DNA from: Anaerolineales bacterium
Lineage (GTDB): Bacteria > Chloroflexota > Anaerolineae > Anaerolineales > Villigracilaceae
NCBI GenBank assembly: GCA_023382575.1
Contig: JAHDWC010000002.1
Coordinates: 1-51,398 of the forward strand
Length of the DNA: 51,398 nt
Direction of reading: 5' to 3'
Position numbers and translations under genes: made by a program. Positions 26,406 to 34,799 of this stretch are shown here, in pieces. Within the stretch, counting starts at the first letter, position 1; each line of letters begins with the position of its first letter. The notes under the pieces are model-generated. The model searched no databases, was not told where the DNA came from, and saw only the letters and a list, made by a program, of their open reading frames with translations.

Positions 26406-27187
26406 AAGTTGGTTCTCAAAAACGCAAATGGAAGATAGTTCGGGAAGTGGCCCAAAAGATAGGCTGGGATGTGTTTCCCTATCGACCTAATTATCATTAT
26501 GTGCCAGATTACTATGGAAAAGCTGCTGCCAAAGGGATTAATATTCTTGACAATTCTGGATTCAAATCGTTGGCAGATGTTCCGATCCGTGATGGAAGAA
26601 CTTTACTGTACTACGATCGATTATATGTTATATACCAGGCTTTGATGCAGGTAAAACGGCTAGGCAGCTCAGATATAGAAATGGAAGCCGCCGAAGTTGG
26701 CACATACCGTGGCGGGACGACTTACTTTATTGCTTCAGTACATAAAGCTTTGGGATTGCCTCTGAAAATGATCCATTGCTTCGATACTTTCGAAGGGCAT
26801 TCAGGAAAAGATATTAATGAAAAATCTGATTCGTATCAACACAAATCAGGAATGTTTAATGATGTGAGTTTTTCAGATGTTAGAGAATATCTGAGTGCGT
26901 TTGATCGAGTCAGTGCCCATCAAGGTAGATTTCAGGATACATGCCATGAAATTCAAGACCGAAAATTTGGTTTTGTTCACCTTGATGTGGATCTATATGA
27001 GCCCATCTATTTCGGGCTGAATTTCTTTGATAAGCATCTGGTGCGTGGCGGTGTAATAGTAGTAGATGATTATGGCACACGTTCCTGCCCCGGTGTTATT
27101 AAGGCTGTGGAAGAATTCATGCAGGGACGCCAGGATTATTTCCTTCTTCATCCCTTTACCGAGCAATGTGTTTTGGTCAAGCTTTAA
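26402..27187 (+). CDS. TylF/MycF-family O-methyltransferase
   Basis: 261 residues, SAM- and metal-dependent. Motif I is AEVGTYRGGTTYFIA (about 98-112); MIHCFDTFEGHSG is the loop after strand 2; HLDVDLYEPIYFGL and GGVIVVDDYG carry the metal-binding Asp residues typical of macrocin O-methyltransferases. It probably methylates a sugar hydroxyl in the glycan. Its place directly after wzt suggests a role in chain modification or capping. SD AGAGG precedes the ATG, which overlaps the previous stop (ATGA). Confidence 0.88.
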   Translation: MKVGSQKRKWKIVREVAQKIGWDVFPYRPNYHYVPDYYGKAAAKGINILDNSGFKSLADVPIRDGRTLLYYDRLYVIYQALMQVKRLGSSDIEMEAAEVGTYRGGTTYFIASVHKALGLPLKMIHCFDTFEGHSGKDINEKSDSYQHKSGMFNDVSFSDVREYLSAFDRVSAHQGRFQDTCHEIQDRKFGFVHLDVDLYEPIYFGLNFFDKHLVRGGVIVVDDYGTRSCPGVIKAVEEFMQGRQDYFLLHPFTEQCVLVKL

Positions 27188-27200
27188 CGGTGGTGATTTC

Positions 27201-28877
27201 ATGGTAAAAAACTCAACTCCAAATGAGTTCACTAGAATTGTTGCATTGGTAAAAAAGTGGTTTCGAAATACGCCTAAAAACAATGCATCTTTATGGGATT
27301 CAGTGATCAGGGAAAAAACAGCAAGTTGGAGTGCTTCTGCAGATTCCAGAGACCTGGCACCTCGTGTTCTCATCGCTACTAGTATGGGCGGATACCAGCA
27401 GGGCGCCCTGCTCGAAAGTGTTTTGGCAGTGGCGCTTACTCTGCGCGGTGCGAAAGTGGAAATTTTGCTTTGTGATGAATTTTTGCCTGCCTGTCAACTT
27501 ACGAAGATCGGTGGAAACCCGGTAGAGCAGTTCCTGAATTCTCCGAAGCAAGCCCGCTGTGGAAAGTGTTTCGCGTACGGGAAGGAACTGTTTTCTCCAC
27601 TTGGGTTGCCTGTTCATCGTTTTTCAAGCTTCGTGACCTATGAGCAATCACTGGAAGTTAAGAAGATCGCAGCGGAAATTTCTATTGATGATATCGATAA
27701 TTATCAATGGAATGGACTTGCCATTGGGGAGCATGCCAAGGCAGGCGCCTTGCGCTACTATGCCAGCGGGAATCTTTCCAGTGAGCCGCATGCCGGACCG
27801 GTTCTAAGGCGGTATCTTGAGTCTGCTCTTTTGACTGCCATGGTTACTTCCAACCTTTTGGAGAAGAAAACATACGATGTAGTATGTTTTAATCACGGAA
27901 TTTACGTTCCACAAGGGATCATTGGGGAGGTTTGCAGACAAAAAAATGTAGCTGTGGTGAATTGGAATCCTTCATATCGAAAGTCTACCTTTATTTTTAG
28001 CCATGGCGACTCCTATCATCATACGATGATTACGGAACCAGTGGAGGTATGGGAAAACATTAATCTGACTGAATCCGTAGAAAAGAAGACCATGGATTAC
28101 CTAAAGAGTCGCTGGCATGGTACTGAAGATTGGATTTGGTTTCATGAAAGGCCGGAGAGCAGTTTGAATAAAATTGCTTCTGAAATTGGTGTGGATTTCT
28201 CTCGTCCGGTTATTGGTTTATTAACTAATGTGATGTGGGATGCCCAACTTCATTATCGCTCTAATGCTTTCAAGGATATGTTGGATTGGGTTGTTCAGAC
28301 TATTAATTATTTTGCGGACCGCCCTGATTTGCAACTTTTAATCCGAGTTCACCCAGCAGAGATTCGTGGGGTAGTCCCATCACGCCAGCCAATTGTTAGA
28401 GAAATTCAAAAGTTGTTCCCGCAACTCCCATCCAATATCTTTGTGATACCTCCCGAAAGTCAGGTTAGTACTTACGCTGCTATGCAGGAATGTGACTCGG
28501 TTTTGATTTATAACACTAAGACTGGTATAGAAATTTCCAGCTTGGGGATTCCGGTTATTGTTGCCGGGGAAGCGTGGATTCGGAATAAGGGGTTTTCGCT
28601 AGATGCAACATCACCAGCAGAATATTTTCAAATTTTGGATCGACTTCCCCTTAAAAAGCGAATGGATGAGGTGGCGCTGGAGCGTGCTCGCAAATATGCT
28701 TATCATTTTTTCTTTCGCCGTATGATTCAACTGTCTTTCTTTGAGGAACAACTGAAGGTTTCCATTCAAAGTATGGAAGAACTATTGCCAGGGCGCTCAA
28801 AGGGATTGGATATTATTTGTGAAGGTATTTTGAATGGCGCCCCTTTTATTTACCCTGATGAACTGGATGTTCAATAA
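27201..28877 (+). CDS. Capsule-type GT-B protein with four-cysteine motif
   Basis: 558 residues from ATG 27201 (GGTGGTGA upstream; longer in-frame starts would lie within the methyltransferase). The C-terminal half has LLIRVHPAEIRG, then a PPESQVSTYAAM stretch and VLIYNTKTGIEISSLG, the pattern of capsule polysaccharide/Kdo-type glycosyltransferases. The N-terminal half has Cys91, Cys98, Cys120 and Cys123 (C-x6-C-x21-C-x2-C), a possible metal or Fe-S site rare in glycosyltransferases. The stop overlaps the next start by one base. Sugar donor unknown; a ulosonate is possible. Confidence 0.7.
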   Translation: MVKNSTPNEFTRIVALVKKWFRNTPKNNASLWDSVIREKTASWSASADSRDLAPRVLIATSMGGYQQGALLESVLAVALTLRGAKVEILLCDEFLPACQLTKIGGNPVEQFLNSPKQARCGKCFAYGKELFSPLGLPVHRFSSFVTYEQSLEVKKIAAEISIDDIDNYQWNGLAIGEHAKAGALRYYASGNLSSEPHAGPVLRRYLESALLTAMVTSNLLEKKTYDVVCFNHGIYVPQGIIGEVCRQKNVAVVNWNPSYRKSTFIFSHGDSYHHTMITEPVEVWENINLTESVEKKTMDYLKSRWHGTEDWIWFHERPESSLNKIASEIGVDFSRPVIGLLTNVMWDAQLHYRSNAFKDMLDWVVQTINYFADRPDLQLLIRVHPAEIRGVVPSRQPIVREIQKLFPQLPSNIFVIPPESQVSTYAAMQECDSVLIYNTKTGIEISSLGIPVIVAGEAWIRNKGFSLDATSPAEYFQILDRLPLKKRMDEVALERARKYAYHFFFRRMIQLSFFEEQLKVSIQSMEELLPGRSKGLDIICEGILNGAPFIYPDELDVQ

Positions 28878-29419
28878 TGAAGTTAAGCAGAAAACATATT
28901 TTTTCCTACATCACAAACCATATAATTTCAGGCATTGTTTTTAGCCAGGTGCGTTTATTTTGGTATCGTAAGGTGATGAAATTTTTAATTGGTAAAGGTT
29001 CTTCTATCTTAACTGATTTCAAAATAGCAACTACTTCAAACCTAATTGTTGGCGAGCATACAGTAGTGAATAATAACTGTCGGTTTGATAATCGCTTTCC
29101 AATCACAATTGGAAACAATGTGTCAATTACATACGGCACTACCATATTTACTAAGGGACATGATATTGACGATCCCTATTTCCGTACCAAAGGTGCGCCT
29201 GTCGTGATTGATGACTATGTCTGGATATGTGCCAATGCGATCATATTACCTGGGGTTCATATTGGTAAAGGCGCTGTAGTCCTTACAGGTAGTGTGGTTA
29301 CGCAGGATGTAGAACCATATCAGGTCGTGGGTGGGAATCCCGCAAAGTTTATTCGGATGCGTTCGACTGATCTAAAATATGAGTTGAACTGGGATCCTTG
29401 GTTCTCCTTTTTTGGATGA
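28877..29419 (+). CDS. Hexapeptide-repeat acyltransferase
   Basis: 180 residues, left-handed beta-helix family (WcaF/Maa-like O-acetyltransferases). Repeats run from about residue 55 to 150. His95 in FTKGHDIDDPYF is the expected catalytic base, and the C-terminal VVGGNPAKFIR is the usual end of the coenzyme-A site. The N-terminal 40 residues are hydrophobic and basic and could associate with the membrane. It probably O-acetylates the glycan. The gene is visibly AT-rich compared with genes at 9-16 kb or 38-42 kb. It overlaps the upstream gene by one base (TAATGA). Confidence 0.85.
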   Translation: MKLSRKHIFSYITNHIISGIVFSQVRLFWYRKVMKFLIGKGSSILTDFKIATTSNLIVGEHTVVNNNCRFDNRFPITIGNNVSITYGTTIFTKGHDIDDPYFRTKGAPVVIDDYVWICANAIILPGVHIGKGAVVLTGSVVTQDVEPYQVVGGNPAKFIRMRSTDLKYELNWDPWFSFFG

Positions 29420-29431
29420 GAAAATAGTCTG

Positions 29432-30499
29432 ATGAGAATATTGCATGTTGTCCCTGAAAGCGCTGTCATGCCACGCTTTCTTTATTCAGGAAGTACTAAG
29501 GATATTTTGGGTAGAGTGGAGTACTTCAAATCCCGTTCGTTGGATTTTGAACAGCTAGTTGTTAAGCGTTCTGATGAGTCGCTTCTTGAAAGCCTGAAAT
29601 CTATGACACTTTCAGATTATTCGATAGCGGTTATTGAATTTCCTATTTACCCAAAATCCATGGAGTATATAAGAAGAAAAGCTCCGCAATTAAAGCTTTA
29701 TTGTCGTTCTATTAATGCTGAACTTTATCATAAAATTCATCTATACCTTTCTTATGTCAGTAGTCAGAGAAGAGATGGAACAGGTATTTTGAAATCACTT
29801 TTTATGCATTTACCCGTCCTTCAAAAAACCCACCTTAAATTTAAACAAGATTATCGATGCGGCAATCTCTCTGACGTACTTCTGTCTATTACGGATTGGG
29901 AGACAAAAAATTATTGGCGTTACCTTGTTGGAAAAAAGGCTGAAACACTTCCATACTATTTACCTAAACAGTTTGAAGATGAACTGCTTATCTGCCGAGA
30001 AAAGAAGGAAAATATCTGTATTTCTTTTATGGGGGTAAAAGTCAAGAAAGGTTCCTTCCTCGCTGACTCATTGGATAATTTTTCAAATCTCGTTCGCTTA
30101 ATGAAAGATGATTTTAAAGATTGGTCTTTCAAGGTAACGGGGGAGTTACCTGTTGATTTTGAAAAACTTCCAGCGCGCATAGAACCGACAGGTTTCGTTG
30201 AAACACCATACCCACTATTAGCACGTTCTAGAGCCGTTGCCATCCTATCCCCCTATGGAATGGGGTTTAAGACAAAAATTTTAGAATCCATACTCGCTGG
30301 TTGTTATATCCTCCTTCCTGTTCAGCTCAAGATGCGTCTTCCAAATGTTATCCACCCATTCTGTATTGAGGTAAATTCAAACTCTGTCGACTCTTTCAAA
30401 CAGGCATTGTTACGTTGTCTTGAGCCATTCCCGTCTTACAATCTCAATGCAGTATTAAGGGAAGAAGCTTTTCGTGTGTTGGATGGTTTATTTCAGTAA
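29432..30499 (+). CDS. Glycosyltransferase, GT-B fold
   Basis: 355 residues. The start MRILHVVPESAVMPRF and the C-terminal part fit a degenerate GT4: IEPTGFVETPYPLLARSR (about 251-268), AILSPYGMGFKTKILESIL (about 271-289), the latter matching the donor-binding E-x7-E region in part. The central region is Lys-rich and diverged. Likely cytoplasmic. Low GC content, like its upstream neighbour. The gap to the next gene (27 bases) is AT-rich. Assignment to a glycosyltransferase is fairly safe; family and sugar are not. Confidence 0.65.
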   Translation: MRILHVVPESAVMPRFLYSGSTKDILGRVEYFKSRSLDFEQLVVKRSDESLLESLKSMTLSDYSIAVIEFPIYPKSMEYIRRKAPQLKLYCRSINAELYHKIHLYLSYVSSQRRDGTGILKSLFMHLPVLQKTHLKFKQDYRCGNLSDVLLSITDWETKNYWRYLVGKKAETLPYYLPKQFEDELLICREKKENICISFMGVKVKKGSFLADSLDNFSNLVRLMKDDFKDWSFKVTGELPVDFEKLPARIEPTGFVETPYPLLARSRAVAILSPYGMGFKTKILESILAGCYILLPVQLKMRLPNVIHPFCIEVNSNSVDSFKQALLRCLEPFPSYNLNAVLREEAFRVLDGLFQ

Positions 30500-30526
30500 T
30501 ACAAATAGGTTCAAATAAACAATTAT

Positions 30527-31909
30527 ATGAAGATCGCATTTGTGCTCTCGCAGGGCAAACACTATTTTTATTACGACCGCGTCGTACGTACTCTTCACGC
30601 TCGGGGACATGTGGTGCGGGTTATTTGCCCTGCCAATTTTTCAGAGGATGGTAACAAGTCTGGCCGAGCTTTGATCAATCTTCTCAAGGATGAATCTGGT
30701 GTTGTGTTGGATGATGCCATCCAGACTCGTCATCAGAACCCATATTGGGTTGGTTTGATCCGTAACCTGCGCGACTATGCCATCTTTGTTCGTCCTGAGC
30801 ATCCCACTCCTCATCTTGCTCCGATCTGGATCGGCAAGGAACTATCAGCAAAGATGCTGCGACGGCTGGAGCTCCCCGTATTGCGCTCTTTCATCCGCTC
30901 GAAGATTGCCCGGTCTTTGCTTGAATTTCTAGAGTCGCGCATTCAGCCGGATGTTGAGATAGTAAAGTGGCTCAAAAATTTTCAGCCGCAGGTTATTTTT
31001 GCCTCACCCTATGTTTTCAGAGAAGATTTTGAAGTCGAGTACACCAAAGCGGCACAATCATTACAAATTCCTGTGATCGCTTCTCTCTTAAGTTGGGATA
31101 ACCTAACCAGCAAGGGAACCTATCATACGATTCCAGATTGGCTCTTCGTGTGGAATCAAAGCCTGGTCGCAGAAGCAGCCCAAATCCACGATATCGAGCC
31201 GAACAGGATTTTCGTCACAGGTGCGCCAGTGTATGACCCCTGGTTCGACTTATCCCCATCCACAAACCGCGCCTCCTTCTGCGCTCATGCCGGGCTCGAC
31301 CCTTCGAAGCCCTACGTGCTCTATCTTTGTTCTTCCAAATCGATCTCAGACCGTGAACTCGACCTGATCAAAATGCTCATCGCCCACCTCCAACAGGTGG
31401 ATGAGGCGCAGCGTCCGGCGCTGCTGGTGCGCCCGCATCCGTTCAAAGACATGGATGCGGACGAAATCGAAAATGACTGGGTGCGCATCTTCCCCAAAGG
31501 GGGACAACGCCCTGATACTGATGAGACGCGTTCAACGTATTATGACTCGTTGTATCACAGCGCCGCAGTGATAGGTGTGAATACCACTGGGTTTTTAGAG
31601 TCTGCGATTTTAGATAAACCCTGTCTGACTATCATGAATTCGTTGACCAATCACGGACAGGAGATGCGAGCGCATTTCAAGCATCTTATGGATGCTGAAT
31701 ACATTGAAGTGGCGAAGGATTTTCATGAGTTGATGGAGAGGACGATGTGCGTAATCTCCGGAACGGATGATCGTCGCGAAAATCGCAGGAAGTTTGTGCG
31801 TGATTTCATCCGCCCACATGGTCTGGATATACCCGCTTCGGAGGTGATGGCTGGTGCGATTCTTGCCGTTGCCAATGGACGTGAACCTTCTGATTGGATG
31901 AAAGGTTAG
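30527..31909 (+). CDS. GT-B protein, candidate ulosonate transferase (paralogue 1)
   Basis: 460 residues. N-terminal MKIAFVLSQGKHYFYYDRVV; mid-protein LLSWDNLTSKGTYHTIPD and FVTGAPVYDPW; C-terminal LVRPHPFKD, then VIGVNTTGFLESAILDKPC. These motifs recur in order in the proteins at 34796 and 42654, so the three are one family. The fold resembles capsule and CDP-glycerol-type GT-B enzymes. Because each copy adjoins a CMP-sugar synthetase module, I infer that the family uses CMP-activated ulosonic acids. The 3' half of the gene is more GC-rich than the 5' half. One base separates it from neuB. Confidence 0.65.
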   Translation: MKIAFVLSQGKHYFYYDRVVRTLHARGHVVRVICPANFSEDGNKSGRALINLLKDESGVVLDDAIQTRHQNPYWVGLIRNLRDYAIFVRPEHPTPHLAPIWIGKELSAKMLRRLELPVLRSFIRSKIARSLLEFLESRIQPDVEIVKWLKNFQPQVIFASPYVFREDFEVEYTKAAQSLQIPVIASLLSWDNLTSKGTYHTIPDWLFVWNQSLVAEAAQIHDIEPNRIFVTGAPVYDPWFDLSPSTNRASFCAHAGLDPSKPYVLYLCSSKSISDRELDLIKMLIAHLQQVDEAQRPALLVRPHPFKDMDADEIENDWVRIFPKGGQRPDTDETRSTYYDSLYHSAAVIGVNTTGFLESAILDKPCLTIMNSLTNHGQEMRAHFKHLMDAEYIEVAKDFHELMERTMCVISGTDDRRENRRKFVRDFIRPHGLDIPASEVMAGAILAVANGREPSDWMKG

Positions 31910-31910
31910 C

Positions 31911-32945
31911 ATGACGACATTTATTGATCCTCAGCGTTGTATGGTTATTGGCGAAGTTGCCCAATCGCATGATGGCAGTCTCGGTATGGCGCATGCTTTT
32001 ATAGATGCCATCGCCAATGCAGGTGCAGATGCGGTGAAATTCCAAACCCACATTGCAGCAGCGGAGAGCACTCCACGAGAACCGTGGCGCGTAAAGTTTA
32101 GCAGGCAGGATACCTCCCGCTACGAATATTGGAAACGCATGGAGTTCACCAAAGAACAATGGCATGGTCTGGCTGACCATGCCATTGAACGCGGTTTATT
32201 TTTTCTCAGTTCACCCTTCTCCCCTGAAGCAGTCAGTTTGTTGACAGAGATTGGGGTCCCTGCTTGGAAGATCGCTTCTGGCGAAGTGAATAACCGTCAA
32301 TTGTTTGACCAGATATTGGAAACGAAATTACCGGTTCTATTATCCACCGGTATGAGCACCATCCAAGAAATCGACACGACTGCCAGACAAGTGATGGATG
32401 CTGGTGTGGAATTGATGGTGATGCAATGCACCACTGCCTATCCATGCCCACCGGAGAGGATCGGTTTGAATATGATCCCCTTCTTTCGTGAGCGATATGG
32501 CTGTGCGGTCGGACTTTCCGATCATTCTGGCACAATCTATGCTGGGTTGGCTGCTGCTACAGTAGGGATAGAAGCACTGGAAGTTCATGTCGCTTTTAGT
32601 CGCGAAATGTTTGGCCCTGATATCCCCGCCTCGGTAACAACGGGTGAGTTGAAACAACTAGTTGAGGGGATCCGTTTTATCGAGCGGATGCGTTCAAATC
32701 CTGTGGATAAAGATGCGTTTGCTGGTGAGGCACTCCCATTGCGTCAGCTATTCACTAAAAGTATTGTCGCTTCAATGGATTTGTCAGAGGGCATTATTCT
32801 TAAAGAAGTACATTTGGCACTAAAAAAACCCGGAACGGGGTTGCCCGCAGAAAAGATTTCTGCCTTAATTGGTAAGCAGCTTGTGCGGGCAATCCGCGCG
32901 GATGAGCAAATATTAGAGAGCGATGTCCAGCCCTCCAAGGAGTGA
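31911..32945 (+). CDS. neuB: Nonulosonic acid synthase (NeuB/LegI type)
   Basis: 344 residues. The NeuB TIM barrel covers about 1-270: GEVAQSHDGSLGMAHAFI (13-30), GADAVKFQTH, WKIASGEVNN, VLLSTGMST and MQCTTAYPCPP. A C-terminal SAF/antifreeze-like domain (about 285-344) ends the protein, the usual full-length layout. It condenses phosphoenolpyruvate with an N-acetylated hexosamine to a nine-carbon ulosonic acid. The epimerase/hydrolase and CMP-synthetase follow immediately. LegB at 50116 makes a legionaminate-type substrate more likely than plain ManNAc, but both are open. Confidence 0.9.
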   Translation: MTTFIDPQRCMVIGEVAQSHDGSLGMAHAFIDAIANAGADAVKFQTHIAAAESTPREPWRVKFSRQDTSRYEYWKRMEFTKEQWHGLADHAIERGLFFLSSPFSPEAVSLLTEIGVPAWKIASGEVNNRQLFDQILETKLPVLLSTGMSTIQEIDTTARQVMDAGVELMVMQCTTAYPCPPERIGLNMIPFFRERYGCAVGLSDHSGTIYAGLAAATVGIEALEVHVAFSREMFGPDIPASVTTGELKQLVEGIRFIERMRSNPVDKDAFAGEALPLRQLFTKSIVASMDLSEGIILKEVHLALKKPGTGLPAEKISALIGKQLVRAIRADEQILESDVQPSKE

Positions 32946-32949
32946 AGCA

Positions 32950-34104
32950 TTGAGAAGAAAAATTTGCGTTGTGGTAACTGCAAGACCAAGTTATAGCCGT
33001 ATTCGAACGGTGCTGCAAGCGATTAAATCTGATCCTCAACTCGAACTGCAGTTGGTGGCAGCAGCTTCTTCGTTACTAGATCGATATGGCAATGCAATTA
33101 GATATATGGAACAGGATGGATTTGAGATCGCCAGCAAAGTATATATGGTCGTGGAGGGAGAGAATCTGGCGACCATGGCGAAGACAACCGGCTTGGGTCT
33201 ATTGGAGCTTGCTACAGCCTTTGATAACCTCAAGCCAGATGTAGTTGTGACTATTGCTGATCGATACGAGACCATTGCTACAGCTATTGCTGCTTCGTAT
33301 ATGAACATTCCATTGGCGCATGTACAAGGCGGCGAGATTACCGGTACTATTGATGAGAAGGTACGTCATGCCGTCACCAAATTGGCGGACATCCATTTGG
33401 TGTCTACTCAAAAGGCGGCAGAGAACGTGATCCGTATGGGAGAAGACCCCACCTCGGTTTTTGTCACGGGGTGTCCGTCCATCGATATTGCTGCATCTGT
33501 ATTGGAAGCGCCTGCAGTTGATTTTGATCCATTTGCCAAATATAAAGGCGTTGGTGATGTATTCGACTTGAAGAACGATTATCTGGTTGTTATGCAACAC
33601 CCTGTCACAACTGAACATGAGAGAGCCCGTGCACAGATAATGGAAACATTATATGCCGTCCATGATATTGGACTTCCCACATTTTGGTTTTGGCCCAATG
33701 TGGATGCTGGTTCGGATGGAACATCACGAGGAATACGTCAGTTTCGCGAATTGGAACGCCCAACCAATATTCACTTTTTCAAGAATATGGAGCCGGAGGA
33801 TTTCCTTCGATTGGTATATAACAGCCGCTGTTTGGTAGGAAATTCAAGCGTTGGGATTCGAGAGGCTTCCTTCTTGGGTATCCCCACTGTCAACATTGGG
33901 ACGCGTGAGGCGGGGAGGGAAAGAGGGCAGAATGTGTTGGATGTGGATTATGACAAGGAACAAATAAAGTCGGCCATTCAAAGGCAGTTATTAAATGGAC
34001 GATATATCTCAAATACACTTTATGGGAATGGCGGTGCAGGACGTAGGATTGCAGAGATCCTCAGAGATGTATCGCTTAAATTCGAAAAAAGACTGACGTA
34101 TTGA
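32950..34104 (+). CDS. neuC: Hydrolysing UDP-GlcNAc 2-epimerase (NeuC/LegG type)
   Basis: About 384 residues. Starts as RRKICVVVTARPSYSRI; family motifs are HVQGGEITGTIDEKVRHA, VTGCPSIDIA, and GNSSVGIREASFLGIP near the C-terminus. It releases the 2-epimerised free sugar and UDP, feeding NeuB. I choose TTG 32950, because AAGGAG at 32937-32942 is seven bases before it and the N-terminus then matches the family. The ATG at 32923 would overlap neuB and add nine residues. It could also act on a 2,4-diacetamido sugar (LegG). Confidence 0.88.
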   Translation: MRRKICVVVTARPSYSRIRTVLQAIKSDPQLELQLVAAASSLLDRYGNAIRYMEQDGFEIASKVYMVVEGENLATMAKTTGLGLLELATAFDNLKPDVVVTIADRYETIATAIAASYMNIPLAHVQGGEITGTIDEKVRHAVTKLADIHLVSTQKAAENVIRMGEDPTSVFVTGCPSIDIAASVLEAPAVDFDPFAKYKGVGDVFDLKNDYLVVMQHPVTTEHERARAQIMETLYAVHDIGLPTFWFWPNVDAGSDGTSRGIRQFRELERPTNIHFFKNMEPEDFLRLVYNSRCLVGNSSVGIREASFLGIPTVNIGTREAGRERGQNVLDVDYDKEQIKSAIQRQLLNGRYISNTLYGNGGAGRRIAEILRDVSLKFEKRLTY

Positions 34105-34106
34105 TA

Positions 34107-34799
34107 ATGAGTAAGATTTTAGGTATCATTCCGGCTCGCGGCGGCTCGAAAGGGATTCCCGGCAAGAATATCCGCTTGCTTAATGGAAAACCTCTTATTT
34201 ACTATACAGTGGAGGCAGCGCGTGCTTCTGAATTAATAGACCAGCTTATTCTGACTACCGACTCGCCAGAGATTGCGGAGATAGGGAAAAGCCTAGGGGT
34301 TGATGTTCCCTTCTTACGTCCACCCGAGTTGGCGCAAGATGATACACCCATGTTACCTGTTCTGGAACATGCAATCCAGCATGTGGAATCTGGTGGCTGG
34401 CAGCCTGAAATTATTGTACTTCTTCAACCGACAGCTCCTTTACGTCGGGGAGAGCATATTCGTTTAGCAGTCAATATGCTAATGGAATCAAAATGCGACT
34501 CAGTTGTTAGCGTGGTCGAAGTACCACGTCATTATGTTCCAGACTTTGTGTTAAAGATCGAAGAAGGCAAACTAAAACCGTTCTTGGATGCCCCACTCGC
34601 AACACGCAGACAGGATGCCCGCCCTGCCTTTTCAAGAGATGGAACGATCTATGTGTTTTGGCGCGATATGTTCTTTGAAAAACATACCATCTATGGCGAT
34701 GATTGCCGCCCCATTCTGATCCCAGATCACGAGTCATGTAATCTGGATACGATGATGGACTGGCAAGAAGCAGAGAGAATGCTTCAAGAGAGAAAATGA
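34107..34799 (+). CDS. neuA: CMP-nonulosonate cytidylyltransferase (NeuA/LegF type)
   Basis: 230 residues. Signature IPARGGSKGIPGKNIRLL (8-25) is the CTP-binding loop; LQPTAPLRRGEHI and the Asp near FSRDGTIYVFW are conserved. It activates the NeuB product as a CMP sugar. ATG 34107 is preferred to the TTG at 34101, which overlaps the neuC stop. The 3' end overlaps the next GT gene by four bases, tying the CMP sugar to that transferase. Confidence 0.92.
   Translation: MSKILGIIPARGGSKGIPGKNIRLLNGKPLIYYTVEAARASELIDQLILTTDSPEIAEIGKSLGVDVPFLRPPELAQDDTPMLPVLEHAIQHVESGGWQPEIIVLLQPTAPLRRGEHIRLAVNMLMESKCDSVVSVVEVPRHYVPDFVLKIEEGKLKPFLDAPLATRRQDARPAFSRDGTIYVFWRDMFFEKHTIYGDDCRPILIPDHESCNLDTMMDWQEAERMLQERK

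Noticed and set aside
32923-32949. ATG 32923 as start of the UDP-GlcNAc 2-epimerase
   Set aside because: TTG 32950 has a perfect AAGGAG at good distance, gives a family-like N-terminus and avoids the overlap with neuB.
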